NCBI RefSeq assembly: GCF_037975245.1
Contig: NC_092567.1
Coordinates: forward strand, 5,588,214 to 5,652,213
Direction: 5' to 3'
Origin: Apostichopus japonicus
Lineage: Eukaryota; Echinodermata; Holothuroidea; Aspidochirotida; Stichopodidae
DNA: 64,000 bases
Part shown: in pieces, positions 10,200-23,559 of the stretch
How the letters are laid out: every line of letters begins with the position of its first letter
Position numbering within the stretch: position 1 is the first letter of the stretch
Translations under genes and position numbers: made by a program
Notes under the pieces: model-generated
Seen by the model: the letters and a program-made list of their open reading frames with translations, nothing else
The model's database searches: none
Told to the model about the DNA's origin: nothing

Positions 10200-13100
10200 C
10201 ACCCCATGTCAACAAACCTCGGGGACGGTATCATTTAGGGTGTTATTAACACCCAAACTCGACGAAAAGTATCATTTACAGTTTAAATACGGGTTTTCAA
10301 CACGATTTTTGGCTAACAAATCAAATCTGTAACTCAGTATCATTGGGGTCCCCAAAGTAGCTGACGTCACCCTCTATCACCCCATAGCAACAAACCTCGG
10401 GGGACGGTATCATTTAAGGTGTTATTAACACCCAAACTCGACGAAAAGTATCATCTACAGTTTATATACGGTTTTTCAACACGATTTTTGGCTAACAAAT
10501 CAAATCTGTAACTCAGTATCATTTGGGTCCCCATGGTAGCTGACGTCACCCTCTATCACCCCATACCAACAAACCTCGGGGGACGGTATCATTTATGGTG
10601 TTATTAACACCCAAACTCGACGCAAAGTCGCATTTACAGTTTATATACGGTTTTTCAACACGATTTTTGGCTAACAAATCAAGTCTGTAACTCAGTATCA
10701 TTGGGGTCCCCATGGTAGCTGACGTCACCCTTTATCACCCCATACCAACAAACCTCGGGTGACGGTATCATTAAGGGTGTTATTAACACCCAAACTCGAC
10801 GAAAAGTATCATCTACAGTTTAAATGAGGTTTTTCAACACGATTTTTGGCTAACAAATCAAATCTGTAACTCAGTATCATTGGGGTCCCCATGGTAGCTG
10901 ACGTCACCAGCTATCATCCCATGCCAACAAACCTCGGGGGACGGTATCATTGAAGGTGTTATTAACACCCAAACTCGACGCAAAGTCTCATTTACAGTTT
11001 ATATACGGGTTTTCAACACGATTTTTGGCTAACAAATCAAATCTGTAACTCAGTATCATTGCGGTCCCCAAAGTAGCTGACGTCACCAGCTATCACCCCA
11101 TACCAACAAACCTCGGGGGACGGTATCATTAAGGATGTTATTAACACCCAAACTCGACGCAAAGTCTCATTTACAGTTTAAATACGGTTTTTCAACACGA
11201 TTTTTGGCTAACAAATCAAATCTGTAACTCAGTATCATTGGGGTCCCCAAAGTAGCTGACGTCACCCTCTATCACCCCATACCAACAAACCTCGGGGGAC
11301 GGTATCATTTAAGGTGTTATTAACACCCAAACTCGACGCAAAGTCGCATTTACAGTTTATATACGGTTTTTCAACACGATTTTTGGCTAACAAATCAAAT
11401 CTGTAACTCAGTATCATTGGGGTCCCCAAAGTAGCTGACGTCACTAGCTATCACCCCATACCAACAAACCTCGGGGACGGTATCATTTAGGGTGTTATTA
11501 ACACCCAAACTCGACGCAAAGTCGCATTTACAGTTTATATACGGTTTTTCAACACGATTTTTGGCTAACAAATCAAATCTGTAACTCAGTATCATTGGGG
11601 TCCCCATGGTAGCTGACGTCACCAGCTATCATCCCATGCCAACAAACCTCGGGGGACGGTATCATTGAAGGTGTTATTAACACCCAAACTCGACGCAAAG
11701 TCTCATTTACAGTTTATATACGGGTTTTCAACACGATTTTTGGCTAACAAATCAAATCTGTAACTCAGTATCATTGCGGTCCCCAAAGTAGCTGACGTCA
11801 CCCTCTATCACCCCATACCAACAAACTTCGGGGGACGGTATCATTTAAGGTGTTATTAACACCCAAACTCGACGCAAAGTCTCATTTACAGTTTATATAC
11901 GGTTTTTCAACACGATTTTTGGCTAACAAATCAAATCTGTAACTCAGTATCATTGGGGGCCCCAAAGTAGCTGACGTCATCCTCTATCACCCCATGCCAA
12001 CAAATCTCGGGGGACGGTATCATTTAAGGTGTTATTAATACCCAAACTCGACGCAAAGTCGCATTTACAGTTTATATACGGTTTTTCAACACGATTTTTG
12101 GCTAACAAATCAAATCTGTAACTCAGTATCATTGGGGTCCCCAAAGTAGCTTGCGTCACCAGCTAGCACCCCATACCAACAAACCTCGGGGGACGGTATC
12201 ATTTAAGGTGTTATTAACACCCAAACTCGACGCAAAGTCGCATTTACAGTTTATATACGGTTTTTCAACATGATTTTGGCTAACAAATCAAATCTGTAAC
12301 TCAGTATCATTGGGGTCCCCATGGTAGCTGACGTCACCAGTTATCACCCCATGCCAACAAACCTCGGGGGACGGTATCATTTAAGGTGTTGTTAACACCC
12401 AAACTCGACGCAAAGTCTCATATACAGTTTATATACGGGTTTTCAACACAGTTTTTGGCTAACAAATCAAATCTGTAACTCAGTATCATTGGGGTCCCCA
12501 TGGTAGCTGACGTCACCAGCTATCACCCCATACCAACAAACCTCGGGGGACGGTATCATTAAGGATGTTATTAACACCCAAACTCGACGCAAAGTCTCAT
12601 TTACAGTTTAAATACGGTTTTTCAACACGATTTTTGGCTAACAAATCAAATCTGTAACTCAGTATCATTGGGGTCCCCAAAGTAGCTGACGTCACCCTCT
12701 ATCACCCCATACCAACAAACCTCGGGGGACGGTATCATTTAAGGTGTTATTAATACCCAAACTCGACGCAAAGTCGCATTTACAGTTTATATACGGTTTT
12801 TCAACACGATTTTTGGCTAACAAATCAAATCTGTAACTCAGTATCATTGGGGTCCCCAAAGTAGCTGACGTCACTAGCTATCACCCCATACCAACAAACC
12901 TCGGGGGACGGTATCATTTAGGGTGTTATTAACACCCAAACTCGACGCAAAGTCGCATTTACAGTTTATATACGGTTTTTCAACACGATTTTGGGCTAAC
13001 AAATCAATCTGTAACTCAGTATCATTGGGGTCCCCAAAGTAGCTGACGTCACCAGCTATCACCCCATACCAACAAACCTCGGGGGACGGTATCATTTAAG

Positions 13101-13420
13101 GTGTTATTAACACCCAAACTCGACGAAAAGTCGCATTTACAGTTTATATACGGTTTTTCAACACGATTTTTGGCTAACAAATCAAATCTGTAACTCAGTA
13201 TCATTGGGGTCCCCAAAGTAGCTGACGTCACCAGCTATCACCCCATACCAACAAACCTCGGGGGACGGTATCATTTAAGGTGTTATTAACACCCAAACTC
13301 GACGCAAAGTCGCATTTTCAGTTTATATACGGTTTTTCAACACGATTTTTGGCTAACAAATCAAATCTGTAACTCAGTATCATTGGGGTCCCCAAAGTAG
13401 CTGACGTCACCCTCTATCAC
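10200..13420 (-). repeat. Higher-order block 1 in sat-1 array A
   Basis: About 18 monomers that recur, variant by variant, at 13420-16440. Matching landmarks include 10546/13765 and 13049/16089. The offset changes from 3219 to 2504 and then to 3040 bp along the block, so whole monomers were lost and gained after duplication. Confidence 0.85.
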
Positions 13421-16400
13421 CCCATACCAACAAACCTCGGGGGACGGTATCATTTAGGGTGTTATTAACACCCAAACTCGACGAAAAGTATCATTTACAG
13501 TTTAAATACGGGTTTTCAACACGATTTTTGGCTAACAAATCAAATCTGTAACTCAGTATCATTGGGGTCCCCAAAGTAGCTGACGTCACCCTCTATCACC
13601 CCATAGCAACAAACCTCGGGGGACGGTATCATTTAAGGTGTTATTAACACCCAAACTCGACGAAAAGTATCATCTACAGTTTATATACGGTTTTTCAACA
13701 CGATTTTTGGCTAACAAATCAAATCTGTAACTCAGTATCATTTGGGTCCCCATGGTAGCTGACGTCACCCTCTATCACCCCATACCAACAAACCTCGGGG
13801 GACGGTATCATTTATGGTGTTATTAACACCCAAACTCGACGCAAAGTCGCATTTACAGTTTATATACGGTTTTTCAACACGATTTTTGGCTAACAAATCA
13901 AGTCTGTAACTCAGTATCATTGGGGTCCCCATGGTAGCTGACGTCACCCTTTATCACCCCATACCAACAAACCTCGGGTGACGGTATCATTAAGGGTGTT
14001 ATTAACACCCAAACTCGACGAAAAGTATCATCTACAGTTTAAATGAGGTTTTTCAACACGATTTTTGGCTAACAAATCAAATCTGTAACTCAGTATCATT
14101 GGGGTCCCCATGGTAGCTGACGTCACCAGCTATCATCCCATGCCAACAAACCTCGGGGGACGGTATCATTGAAGGTGTTATTAACACCCAAACTCGACGC
14201 AAAGTCTCATTTACAGTTTATATACGGGTTTTCAACACGATTTTTGGCTAACAAATCAATTCTGTAACTCAGTATCATTGCGGTCCCCAAAGTAGCTGAC
14301 GTCACCCTCTATCACCCCATACCAACAAACTTCGGGGGACGGTATCATTTAAGGTGTTATTAACACCCAAACTCGACGCAAAGTCTCATTTACAGTTTAT
14401 ATACGGTTTTTCAACACGATTTTTGGCTAACAAATCAAATCTGTAACTCAGTATCATTGGGGGCCCCAAAGTAGCTGACGTCATCCTCTATCACCCCATG
14501 CCAACAAATCTCGGGGGACGGTATCATTTAAGGTGTTATTAATACCCAAACTCGACGCAAAGTCGCATTTACAGTTTATATACGGTTTTTCAACACGATT
14601 TTTGGCTAACAAATCAAATCTGTAACTCAGTATCATTGGGGTCCCCAAAGTAGCTTGCGTCACCAGCTAGCACCCCATACCAACAAACCTCGGGGGACGG
14701 TATCATTTAAGGTGTTATTAACACCCAAACTCGACGCAAAGTCGCATTTACAGTTTATATACGGTTTTTCAACATGATTTGGGCTAACAAATCAAATCTG
14801 TAACTCAGTATCATTGGGGTCCCCATGGTAGCTGACGTCACCAGTTATCACCCCATGCCAACAAACCTCGGGGGACGGTATCATTTAAGGTGTTGTTAAC
14901 ACCCAAACTCGACGCAAAGTCTCATATACAGTTTATATACGGGTTTTCAACACAGTTTTTGGCTAACAAATCAAATCTGTAACTCAGTATCATTGGGGTC
15001 CCCATGGTAGCTGACGTCACCAGCTATCACCCCATACCAACAAACCTCGGGGGACGGTATCATTAAGGATGTTATTAACACCCAAACTCGACGCAAAGTC
15101 TCATTTACAGTTTAAATACGGTTTTTCAACACGATTTTTGGCTAACAAATCAAATCTGTAACTCAGTATCATTGGGGTCCCCAAAGTAGCTTGCGTCACC
15201 AGCTAGCACCCCATACCAACAAACCTCGGGGGACGGTATCATTTAAGGTGTTATTAACACCCAAACTCGACGCAAAGTCGCATTTACAGTTTATATACGG
15301 TTTTTCAACATGATTTTGGCTAACAAATCAAATCTGTAACTCAGTATCATTGGGGTCCCCATGGTAGCTGACGTCACCAGTTATCACCCCATGCCAACAA
15401 ACCTCGGGGGACGGTATCATTTAAGGTGTTGTTAACACCCAAACTCGACGCAAAGTCTCATATACAGTTTATATACGGGTTTTCAACACAGTTTTTGGCT
15501 AACAAATCAAATCTGTAACTCAGTATCATTGGGGTCCCCATGGTAGCTGACGTCACCAGCTATCACCCCATACCAACAAACCTCGGGGGACGGTATCATT
15601 AAGGATGTTATTAACACCCAAACTCGACGCAAAGTCTCATTTACAGTTTAAATACGGTTTTTCAACACGATTTTTGGCTAACAAATCAAATCTGTAACTC
15701 AGTATCATTGGGGTCCCCAAAGTAGCTGACGTCACCCTCTATCACCCCATACCAACAAACCTCGGGGGACGGTATCATTTAAGGTGTTATTAATACCCAA
15801 ACTCGACGCAAAGTCGCATTTACAGTTTATATACGGTTTTTCAACACGATTTTTGGCTAACAAATCAAATCTGTAACTCAGTATCATTGGGGTCCCCAAA
15901 GTAGCTGACGTCACTAGCTATCACCCCATACCAACAAACCTCGGGGGACGGTATCATTTAGGGTGTTATTAACACCCAAACTCGACGCAAAGTCGCATTT
16001 ACAGTTTATATACGGTTTTTCAACACGATTTTGGGCTAACAAATCAATCTGTAACTCAGTATCATTGGGGTCCCCAAAGTAGCTGACGTCACCAGCTATC
16101 ACCCCATACCAACAAACCTCGGGGGACGGTATCATTTAAGGTGTTATTAACACCCAAACTCGACGAAAAGTCGCATTTACAGTTTATATACGGTTTTTCA
16201 ACACGATTTTTGGCTAACAAATCAAATCTGTAACTCAGTATCATTGGGGTCCCCAAAGTAGCTGACGTCACCAGCTATCACCCCATACCAACAAACCTCG
16301 GGGGACGGTATCATTTAAGGTGTTATTAACACCCAAACTCGACGCAAAGTCGCATTTTCAGTTTATATACGGTTTTTCAACACGATTTTTGGCTAACAAA

Positions 16401-16440
16401 TCAAATCTGTAACTCAGTATCATTGGGGTCCCCAAAGTAG
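13420..16440 (-). repeat. Higher-order block 2 in sat-1 array A
   Basis: Second copy of the preceding block. Compared with it, about four monomers are missing near 14280 and a three-monomer segment is duplicated (the variant CTTGCGTCACCAGCTAGCAC appears near both 14653 and 15190 but once, near 12150, in block 1). After 16440 the copy ends and ordinary monomers resume. Confidence 0.85.
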
Positions 16441-18195
16441 CTGACGTCACCAGCTATCATCCCATACCAACAAACCTCGGGGGACGGTATCATTTAAGGT
16501 GTTATTAACACCCAAACTCGACGCAAAGTCGCATTTACAGTTTATATACGGTTTTTCAACACGATTTTTGGCTAACAAATCAATTCTGTAACTCAGTATC
16601 ATTGGGGTCCCCAAAGTAGCTGACGTCACCCTCTATCACCCCTTACCAACAAACCTCGGGGGACGGTATCATTTAAGGTGTTATTAACAACTAAACTCGA
16701 CGCAAAGTCGCATTTACAGTTTATATACGGTTTTTCAACACGATTTTTGGCTAACAAATCAAATCTGTAACTCAGTATCATTGGGGTCCCCATGGTAGCT
16801 GATGTCACCCTCTATCACCCCATACCAACAAACTTCGGGGGACGGTATCATTTAAGGTGTTATTAACACCCAAACTCGACACAAAGTCGCATTTACAGTT
16901 TATATACGGTTTTTCAACACGATTTTTGGCTAACAAATCAAATCTGTAACTCAGTATCATTGGGGTCCCCAAAGTAGCTGACGTCACCAGCTATCATCCC
17001 ATACCAACAAACCTCGGGGGACGGTATCATTTAAGGTGTTATTAACACCCAAACTCGACGCAAAGTCGCATTTACAGTTTATATACGGTTTTTCAACACG
17101 ATTTTTGGCTAACAAATCAATTCTGTAACTCAGTATCATTGGGGTCCCCAAAGTAGCTGACGTCACCCTCTATCACCCCATGCCAACAAACCTCGGGGGA
17201 CGGTATCATTTAAGGTGTTATTAACACCCAAACTCGACGCAAAGTCGCATTTACAGTTTATATACGGTTTTTCAACACGATTTTTGGCTAACAAATCAAA
17301 TCTGTAACTCAGTATCATTGGGGTCCCCAAAGTAGCTGACGTCACCAGCTATCACCCCATACCAACAAACCTCGGGGGACGGTATCATTTCAGGTGTTAT
17401 TAACACCCAAACTCGACGCAAAGTCGCATTTACAGTTTATATACGGTTTTTCAACACGATTTTTGGCTAACAAATCAAATCTGTAACTCAGTATCATTGG
17501 GGTCCCCAAAGTAGCTGACGTCACCCTCTATCACCCCATACCAACAAACCTCGGGGGACGGTATCATTTAAGGTGTTATTAACACCCAAACTCGACGCAA
17601 AGTCGCATTTACAGTTTATATACGGTTTTTCAACACGATTTTTGGCTAACAAATCAAATCTGTAACTCAGTATCATTGGGGTCCCCAAAGTAGCTGACGT
17701 CACCAGCTATCACCCCATACCAACAAACCTCGGGGGACGGTATCATTTAAGGTGTTATTAACACCCAAACTCGACGCAAATTTCCATTTACAGTTTAAAT
17801 GAGGCTTTTCAACACGATTTTTGGCTAACAAATCAAATCTGTAACTCAGTATCATTGCGGAGCAAAAACTTAGCTGACGTCACCAGCTATCACCCCATAC
17901 CAACAAACCTCGGGGGACGGTATCATTTAAGGTGTTATTAACACCCAAACTCGACGAAAAGTATCATCTACAGTTTATATACTGTTTTTCAACACGATTT
18001 TTGGCTAACAAATCAAATCTGTAACTCAGTATCATTGGGGTCCCCATGGTAGCTGACGTCACCAGCTATCACCCCATGCCAACAAACCTCGGGGGACGGT
18101 ATCATTTAAGGTGTTATTAACACCCAAACTCGACGAAAAGTATCATCTACAGTTTAAATACGGTTTTTCAACACAGTTTTTGGCTTACAAATCAA

Positions 18196-18469
18196 TCTTA
18201 CTTTTGGAATTTGTCATTAAAATTAAAACCTGCAGGGTTCTCGCCCGCTTTTTTGTCAAACCGGGTGGTCTCAAGTGCCGATGATCAATTCGGATGCCAA
18301 AGGTATCCGCGCGATTGCGTAGCGTAGCGATCGCACTCTCGGCGTGTGGTCAAGGGGCAAAGTTCGTTGTGTGGGTCCAAGGGGCTAAGCCCCCGGAAGC
18401 TCCGCGATTTTCGTCTTTTCTAAGTAGGCAAACTGCTTGAAATTGACTTGTTCGAGCTATGATTTATAA
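18196..18469. other. Left edge of core U, absent from U'
   Basis: Non-coding sequence between the last sat-1 monomer and the part of the core shared with the second copy. In E2 the satellite is joined directly to the position equivalent to 18470, so this piece was deleted there or gained here. Confidence 0.6.
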
Positions 18470-19208
18470 ATGCTCAAATATTTTTCAATAACTTAGAGTT
18501 ATACATGACTGCCGAATAATAAAGACAAAATAAACTGGTCTTGGTGATTCTTCCAGCAGCCAAGCCACTTGAAATTCGCGCTACTTTACAAAGCTATGAT
18601 TTCTTAAATTTTCAAATGTATGGCAATAACCTGGACATTGCTGTTAGTTATGCTATACAGTATAAAGAAAAATAGTCAGCTGACCATTGACTAGAGTCAA
18701 CATTACATAAACTGCTACATAAACTGAATGACTATTTATTTTTTTGTGTGTGTCACGGTGATTCAGTTGTGACTTCATTTTTTTCCTGCCCTGGTTTAGG
18801 TTATGTACGATGTTTAAATACAAACATTCTGGCATCTCTCAGTACCCAGAAAACACAAACTTCGTTCGCAACCTTTTGCTGTGTAAAAGCAGGGATCGTT
18901 TGTGTCGCGATATCACTATACTGAAGCGCTTACGTGATACCTGGAATGTGTTATTTGCCGTGGTTGCAGTTGGGAATAGGAAGAGTGAACTGAAAAGTGT
19001 GAATATTTAGTCGATGGTTTTATTCACATTAAAAATGTCAAAATGTTTCAGTAGTACTTGCTAACGTTGATTATTTATAACAGCTATGAAACCAGGCACC
19101 CAACTTTCAAACAGCTAGGGCGCACAACTTTCGAACCGATCGGCGAGAGCCAAAATCAAATTCAAACCTGGAGCCCCGCCCGGTTAAATCGGACTGGCGA
19201 GAACCCTG
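18233..19208. mobile_element. Old TIR element, no target duplication found
   Basis: The left end CAGGGTTCTCGCCCGC and the right end, reverse complemented, CAGGGTTCTCGCCAGTC share 13 bp, followed on both sides by an ACCGGG(T/C)GG block. The flanks AAAACCTG and GCGTTATT do not match. The paralogous core U' keeps only the interior, so the element predates the U/U' duplication. Confidence 0.45.
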
Positions 19209-20361
19209 GCGTTATTACCTGGTTAATACATATTCAAAATTCATGCATGAAGGGCAACTTCAGAACATGGAACAAGAGTGATCATCACAACGTGGGATAA
19301 ATAACCTTATCATGCATGGATACAAATGTACTAATTGAATTAGTGCTCCTGCTTTTGTATTTTTGATGGTGAGTGTATCTTATCAGATCTGTATTCAGCA
19401 GTTGTTAGATCTGTGGTAGAGAAACATTATCATTGGTTGAGTGCACTTTAAAGGGAACACGCATACACCCTTTGTTCATTATATGACGTTTGTAACTTAT
19501 AAAATACAAGTTGATCCCTTCATATCCAATATATGTCTTCTGAAACATCACGAGGGTACCTTTGTTGGAACATAAAAGGAGATTGAAGAATTTAGCCGAC
19601 GATAGAAAACAAGATTTAGGTAACTGCATGCCTGTTGATTATGCCCTTTAAAGGAGTTGGTTAAGGGTATAGTACGGATTAAACCGATAGTGACTGAAAC
19701 AAAAAACTTGAGGTTTCATCGGTTGTTGATTACACAGACTTGTGTAGGTACGTTTTGCTGACCTGGATTCAGGTCTCTCTAAATGATACACCAAAGTCGA
19801 AAGAGCTATTTTTTAAATTTTCATTCCAGTGAAGTTAGAGCATGTGTACACATCAATGAAAGATGACCAAACTTGATCATAGTGTCCTTGAGTAGTGGGT
19901 CATATGGGTGTTTAGTGAGTTTATGCCAAAGGTTATACAGAGGTCATCTGGGTTAATTGTGTGAACACACTCAAAATGCTTCTCCTATATGGGTGATCAC
20001 CAGGGTTGTCACCAGACCATTTTTAGATCCGGGTAATTTGTGACAGTGATCCGCGCCCTGGGGGAGGGGTATAAGGGGAGGGAAATCATTGGTACAGCAG
20101 GCTGTCGTCTGATGATTTGCATGCTACAGTACTGTACAACATTCTTACAATGTGCGTCAAACACTTGTTCTTAGTTAAACTTGGCAAATCGCCAAGAAAC
20201 GATTGGCAGTGGAACGTCTCTACCAGGGGCGTATCCAGGATTTTCCAATAGGGGGGGGGCGTCAGGCATGAATGATCGCCGTCCTGGGGGATGGGTCTAA
20301 GGGGAGGGGTGTACAACTTTTGCTTTCGAAGAAGGGCTGAAATGCAAATTGGTGTCATATG

Positions 20362-21200
20362 TATGGGCGGCGATCCGTACTTCCGAGTGGGGGGGGGGGT
20401 ATGACCTTGTTGACTATCTAAGCGTAGCGCCACCATGGGTTGGCGCGTAGCGTACAAGCAAATTTTGGGATTAACAAACCCTCTTGATGGCCGGAAACGG
20501 CACTTCCCGAGGTTTCCAAGCGGCATATACCCAACTTTAAAATAGGGATGTCATGTCCGAAATATCTCATAATCAGGATCCAAATACTTTTTTTTTTAAT
20601 TTCGGGTGTTATTTTGGGAAAATTGCCCCTGTCAATCTTGTTTCAGGCGCAACGTTAGAATGTTCGAGAGCTCTTTTATATTATTCGATGAAGAAAATCG
20701 CCTCATGCAGGCTATTATAGGGCTATACACATGCAATACACAATTACACATAGTTACATTCCTAGGTACCGATTGCTAGGGCATCCAGGTGAAACGTGTA
20801 TTAAGCATTACCCTGGTTACATGAGATTCTCAGCTGTTCGAGGGAACATGTACGTGTGTAGGCCTACTATAGGGCCTATATGAATACTGTGAGGGTGCAT
20901 GTATGTACTATATCAATACCGTGGGCGCAATAATACATTTTGTTGTTATAGGGCCAATGAAGCCTACAGTCAACTATTTTTGCTTTATAAAGACACTTTA
21001 TTTGAAAAGATCGCACTGCGTTTATGGTAGGCGAGAAATGAAGCTAAAAAAGAGCCGTACATTAACGAAGATGCATAAATGTAGGCATGAAAATATTCTT
21101 ATCCCTGGCATTTGGTGGGGGGGGGATATGGTGCATTACATCCCCTCCACCCATTTTCATGGGGGGATATATCCCCCTCCACCCAGGATCGCCGCCCATA
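20362..21200. mobile_element. Element nested inside 20224-21505, 8-bp near-TSD
   Basis: The ends TATGGGCGGCGATCC and (reverse complemented) TATGGGCGGCGATCCTG match. They are flanked by GTCATATG (20354-20361) and GCCATATG (21201-21208), seven of eight identical. The terminus resembles those of the element at 7187-8129. It carries a hairpin module at 20413. Confidence 0.75.
20413..20512 (+). repeat. Hairpin module copy
   Basis: Starts ACTATCTAAGCGTAGCGCC, then GGTTGGCGCGTAGCGTACA, and ends near GCCGGAAACGGCACTTCCCG. It lies about 50 bp inside the left end of the 20362-21200 element. Confidence 0.85.
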
Positions 21201-22214
21201 GCCATATGTGATCCATTTTTCGACCTAGCAACATTTCCAGTAAATATGGACACAAAATGCACAATTTAGTATGGCTGGCATGTTACAAACACAATTACCA
21301 TCTATGTTTCTAAAACTATTATGCCGCCGAACTTCGCCAGAACCTTTTTTTGGCAAACAAAAAATAAAGCATACGGGAGGGGGGGGGGGGTGAGCGATCA
21401 CCGACATCTCACATAAAGGTCGTCATCAATTTTTTTTTTTTTTTTTTTTTGTGACGGCCAATAGCGGGGGCGCGCGCCTGTTGCGCCCCCCTGGATACGC
21501 CCCTGTCTACATGCATAGCTAAACAGCGAACAGTATCCAATGCACCGAGTCTTGTCTCGACATGTTTTTCGAACAGTACTCAGTGCAACGTTTCCTAGCC
21601 TAATGTGCCTAAAGTCCACACAAAACGCGAGGCCTAATGTTACTACTAAAAATGATATGTAACCCCGAAAGGATAAGGCACGAAGTTTCCTTCTTGCTTT
21701 TTATTACTTCTGGTAACCAGAACATATCGGGGAATAAAATAAACATGTATAAAAAGGTTTTGCCCTTCAACATGAAACTATTCTCGTTTAAAACTTTCTT
21801 TCAGTCAAAGTTCGTAAACTTCGTACTCGTGCTCGTAGGCCTACTCTGGATGTTTACAATAAACAATTGCATATAACGTGTGTTGGTTACAAGCGATCGG
21901 TTTACGCTACCTCCACGCTATGAATAGCGTTATATCGATCGGTTCACTCCCATTGTGTCGGTGGTGAATAGCGAGCGAGGGGAATTTGCGTTCCTTCATT
22001 TGGAGTGCGGGGAAAGTAGCGTTCCTTTATTTGGAGCGGGGTTAATTACAGATAAGCTGCGTTTTGCACTGAATCGCGCTAATCTTTACCAAGTTACTTA
22101 TTGGCGGTACTGTAGGCTAATTTGTGCCGGGCGGTAAGGCTGAAATTGACCTTGAGTACCGGCCGGAAATTGTGAGAGCTGGGTAGCACCGCCCGGCGCC
22201 GCCCGGCGTGGTGA

Positions 22215-22745
22215 CAACCCAGGAAAAAATTTACCTCAAATTTACCGCGGTAACATACCACACTTTTACCCCGGTAAAACCGGGGTAAAAACACGGTAAA
22301 TTTGTTGTACATTACCGCGGTGTTTTGGCCCTATGGACGTGGTAAACCGCGGTTTACCGCAGTAAATTACCACAAATTTACCATGGTTTTACCTCACTTT
22401 TACCCCAATTTTACCGCACTTTACCACGGTGTTACCATACTTTTACCGCGCTTTTTCTACACTTTTACTACGCTTTTACCCCAAATTTACCACAGTTTTA
22501 CCGTTCTTTTACCCCAATTTTACCGTATATTTACCACGCTTTTACCACAGTTTACCGTTCTTTTACCCCAATTTTACCGTAGATTTACCACGCTTTTACC
22601 TTAGATTTACCTCAATTTACCATACTTTTACCACGCCCTTACCACATTTTACCCCAATTTTACTGTAGATTTACTACGCTTTTACCTTAGTTTTACCTCA
22701 GTTTACCATGATTTTACACTAATTGCAGGACAGTTTTACCTTACA
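22215..22745 (+). repeat. TTTACC repeat field, left part
   Basis: Dense irregular repeats of TTTTACC, many paired with GGTAAA to make TTTACCGCGGTAAA-like palindromes at the left, then mostly one orientation (CTTTTACC, ATTTTACC) up to 22745. Apparent proteins rich in LLPQFY are translations of this repeat. It forms part of the element ending at 24261. Confidence 0.9.
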
Positions 22746-23559
22746 TTGAGCATGATTTTGTCCTTATTTCAATTAGCATGTACACCATATATTCCTTTGA
22801 ATTTCACCCATCAGTGTACCGTATTATGATTTGGCTATATGCCGTTACCCTTATTGTAATGGTTGTATGCCTGACATATAAGTCCTCAGTTGTAGAATGC
22901 ATCAGTTTTTAATTCATCAAATCCATGGAGGTTTCACACATGAGAAAGCTTTGTTGAATTTCATTTACCCTAGCTGGTATGATTCCTGACTCTCTTCTTT
23001 TGACTTGATTGGTAGTCCAGATTGGACTTTTGATCTCTTATTGTCCTCAAAGACTTGTTTTAAATGGAAAGAGTACTCTGAACATAATTACATAGACTTG
23101 TCAAGTCATTTATTGGACCTGACAGAGAATACCCAAATCTGAGGACACTGATTGGTCAATTTTTGTGTGCCACAGTGTTGAGGCACAGAACCTATGCCTT
23201 ATGTGTGCTAGTTTATATAGTTCCTTTTTCATTTTAAAGGCTTTTAGGTTCTCCCTAATAATGAAAAAAGAATTAATTGTTGTCTCCTCTCAAATATATC
23301 AGGGATTCCATGAAGGAATTCTCTATGTATCTATCCTCTGCTTGTTTTTTTTTAGGAAAAGAGATGCATACTATAACATATAAGAATAGCAGTTTGTCTC
23401 TCTTCTTTATTCAACTCATATCCACAGGTAATTTATATTGCCAACATTAAGATATGAGTAGAACAAAAGGTTTGTCATATCAGTATTGCAAAAATATGGG
23501 ACAAAATCATGGAAAAATTGCTGTAAATGTACCATCATGTTTCATAGTGTGACCCATAT

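Larger units (their letters stand above)
9985..18195 (-). repeat. Satellite sat-1, array A (about 45 monomers of ~179 bp, reverse)
   Basis: Tandem array with a 179-bp period, for example repeated landmarks at 16447, 16626, 16805, 16984 and 17163. In forward sense each monomer holds the dyad GGGTGTTAATAACACCC, a TGACGTCA site, a second dyad TTGGGGACCCCAA (in one variant class), ATGATACTGAGTTACAG, and TATATAAACTG. The first monomer (9985-10140) and the last are degraded, as at the edges of arrays shaped by unequal exchange. The period is not a multiple of three and the ~60-codon frames begin with GTG, so I do not treat it as coding. Confidence 0.97.
20224..21505. mobile_element. Nested TIR element, 5-bp TSD TCTAC
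   Basis: The ends CAGGGGCGTATCCAGG and the reverse complement CAGGGGCGTATCCAGG are identical over 16 bp. TCTAC flanks both sides (20219-20223, 21506-21510). It belongs with the elements at 25064 and 56324, which share the terminus and also have 5-bp duplications. Near the right end is a T-run (21429-21451). Non-coding. Confidence 0.88.

Noticed and set aside
10546-17703. Repeated ~60-codon open frames on the minus strand (same frames on the plus strand at 28771-29310 and 61165-63832)
   Set aside because: They are translations of sat-1. The start codon is GTG within the CRE, the 179-bp period is not a multiple of three, and frames are lost in many monomers.
9985-18195. Regular repeats that might suggest a CRISPR array
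   Set aside because: The whole 179-bp unit is repeated without unique spacers, and the context is eukaryotic.
22302-22668. Open frames rich in LLPQFY
   Set aside because: Low-complexity translation of the TTTACC repeat field.
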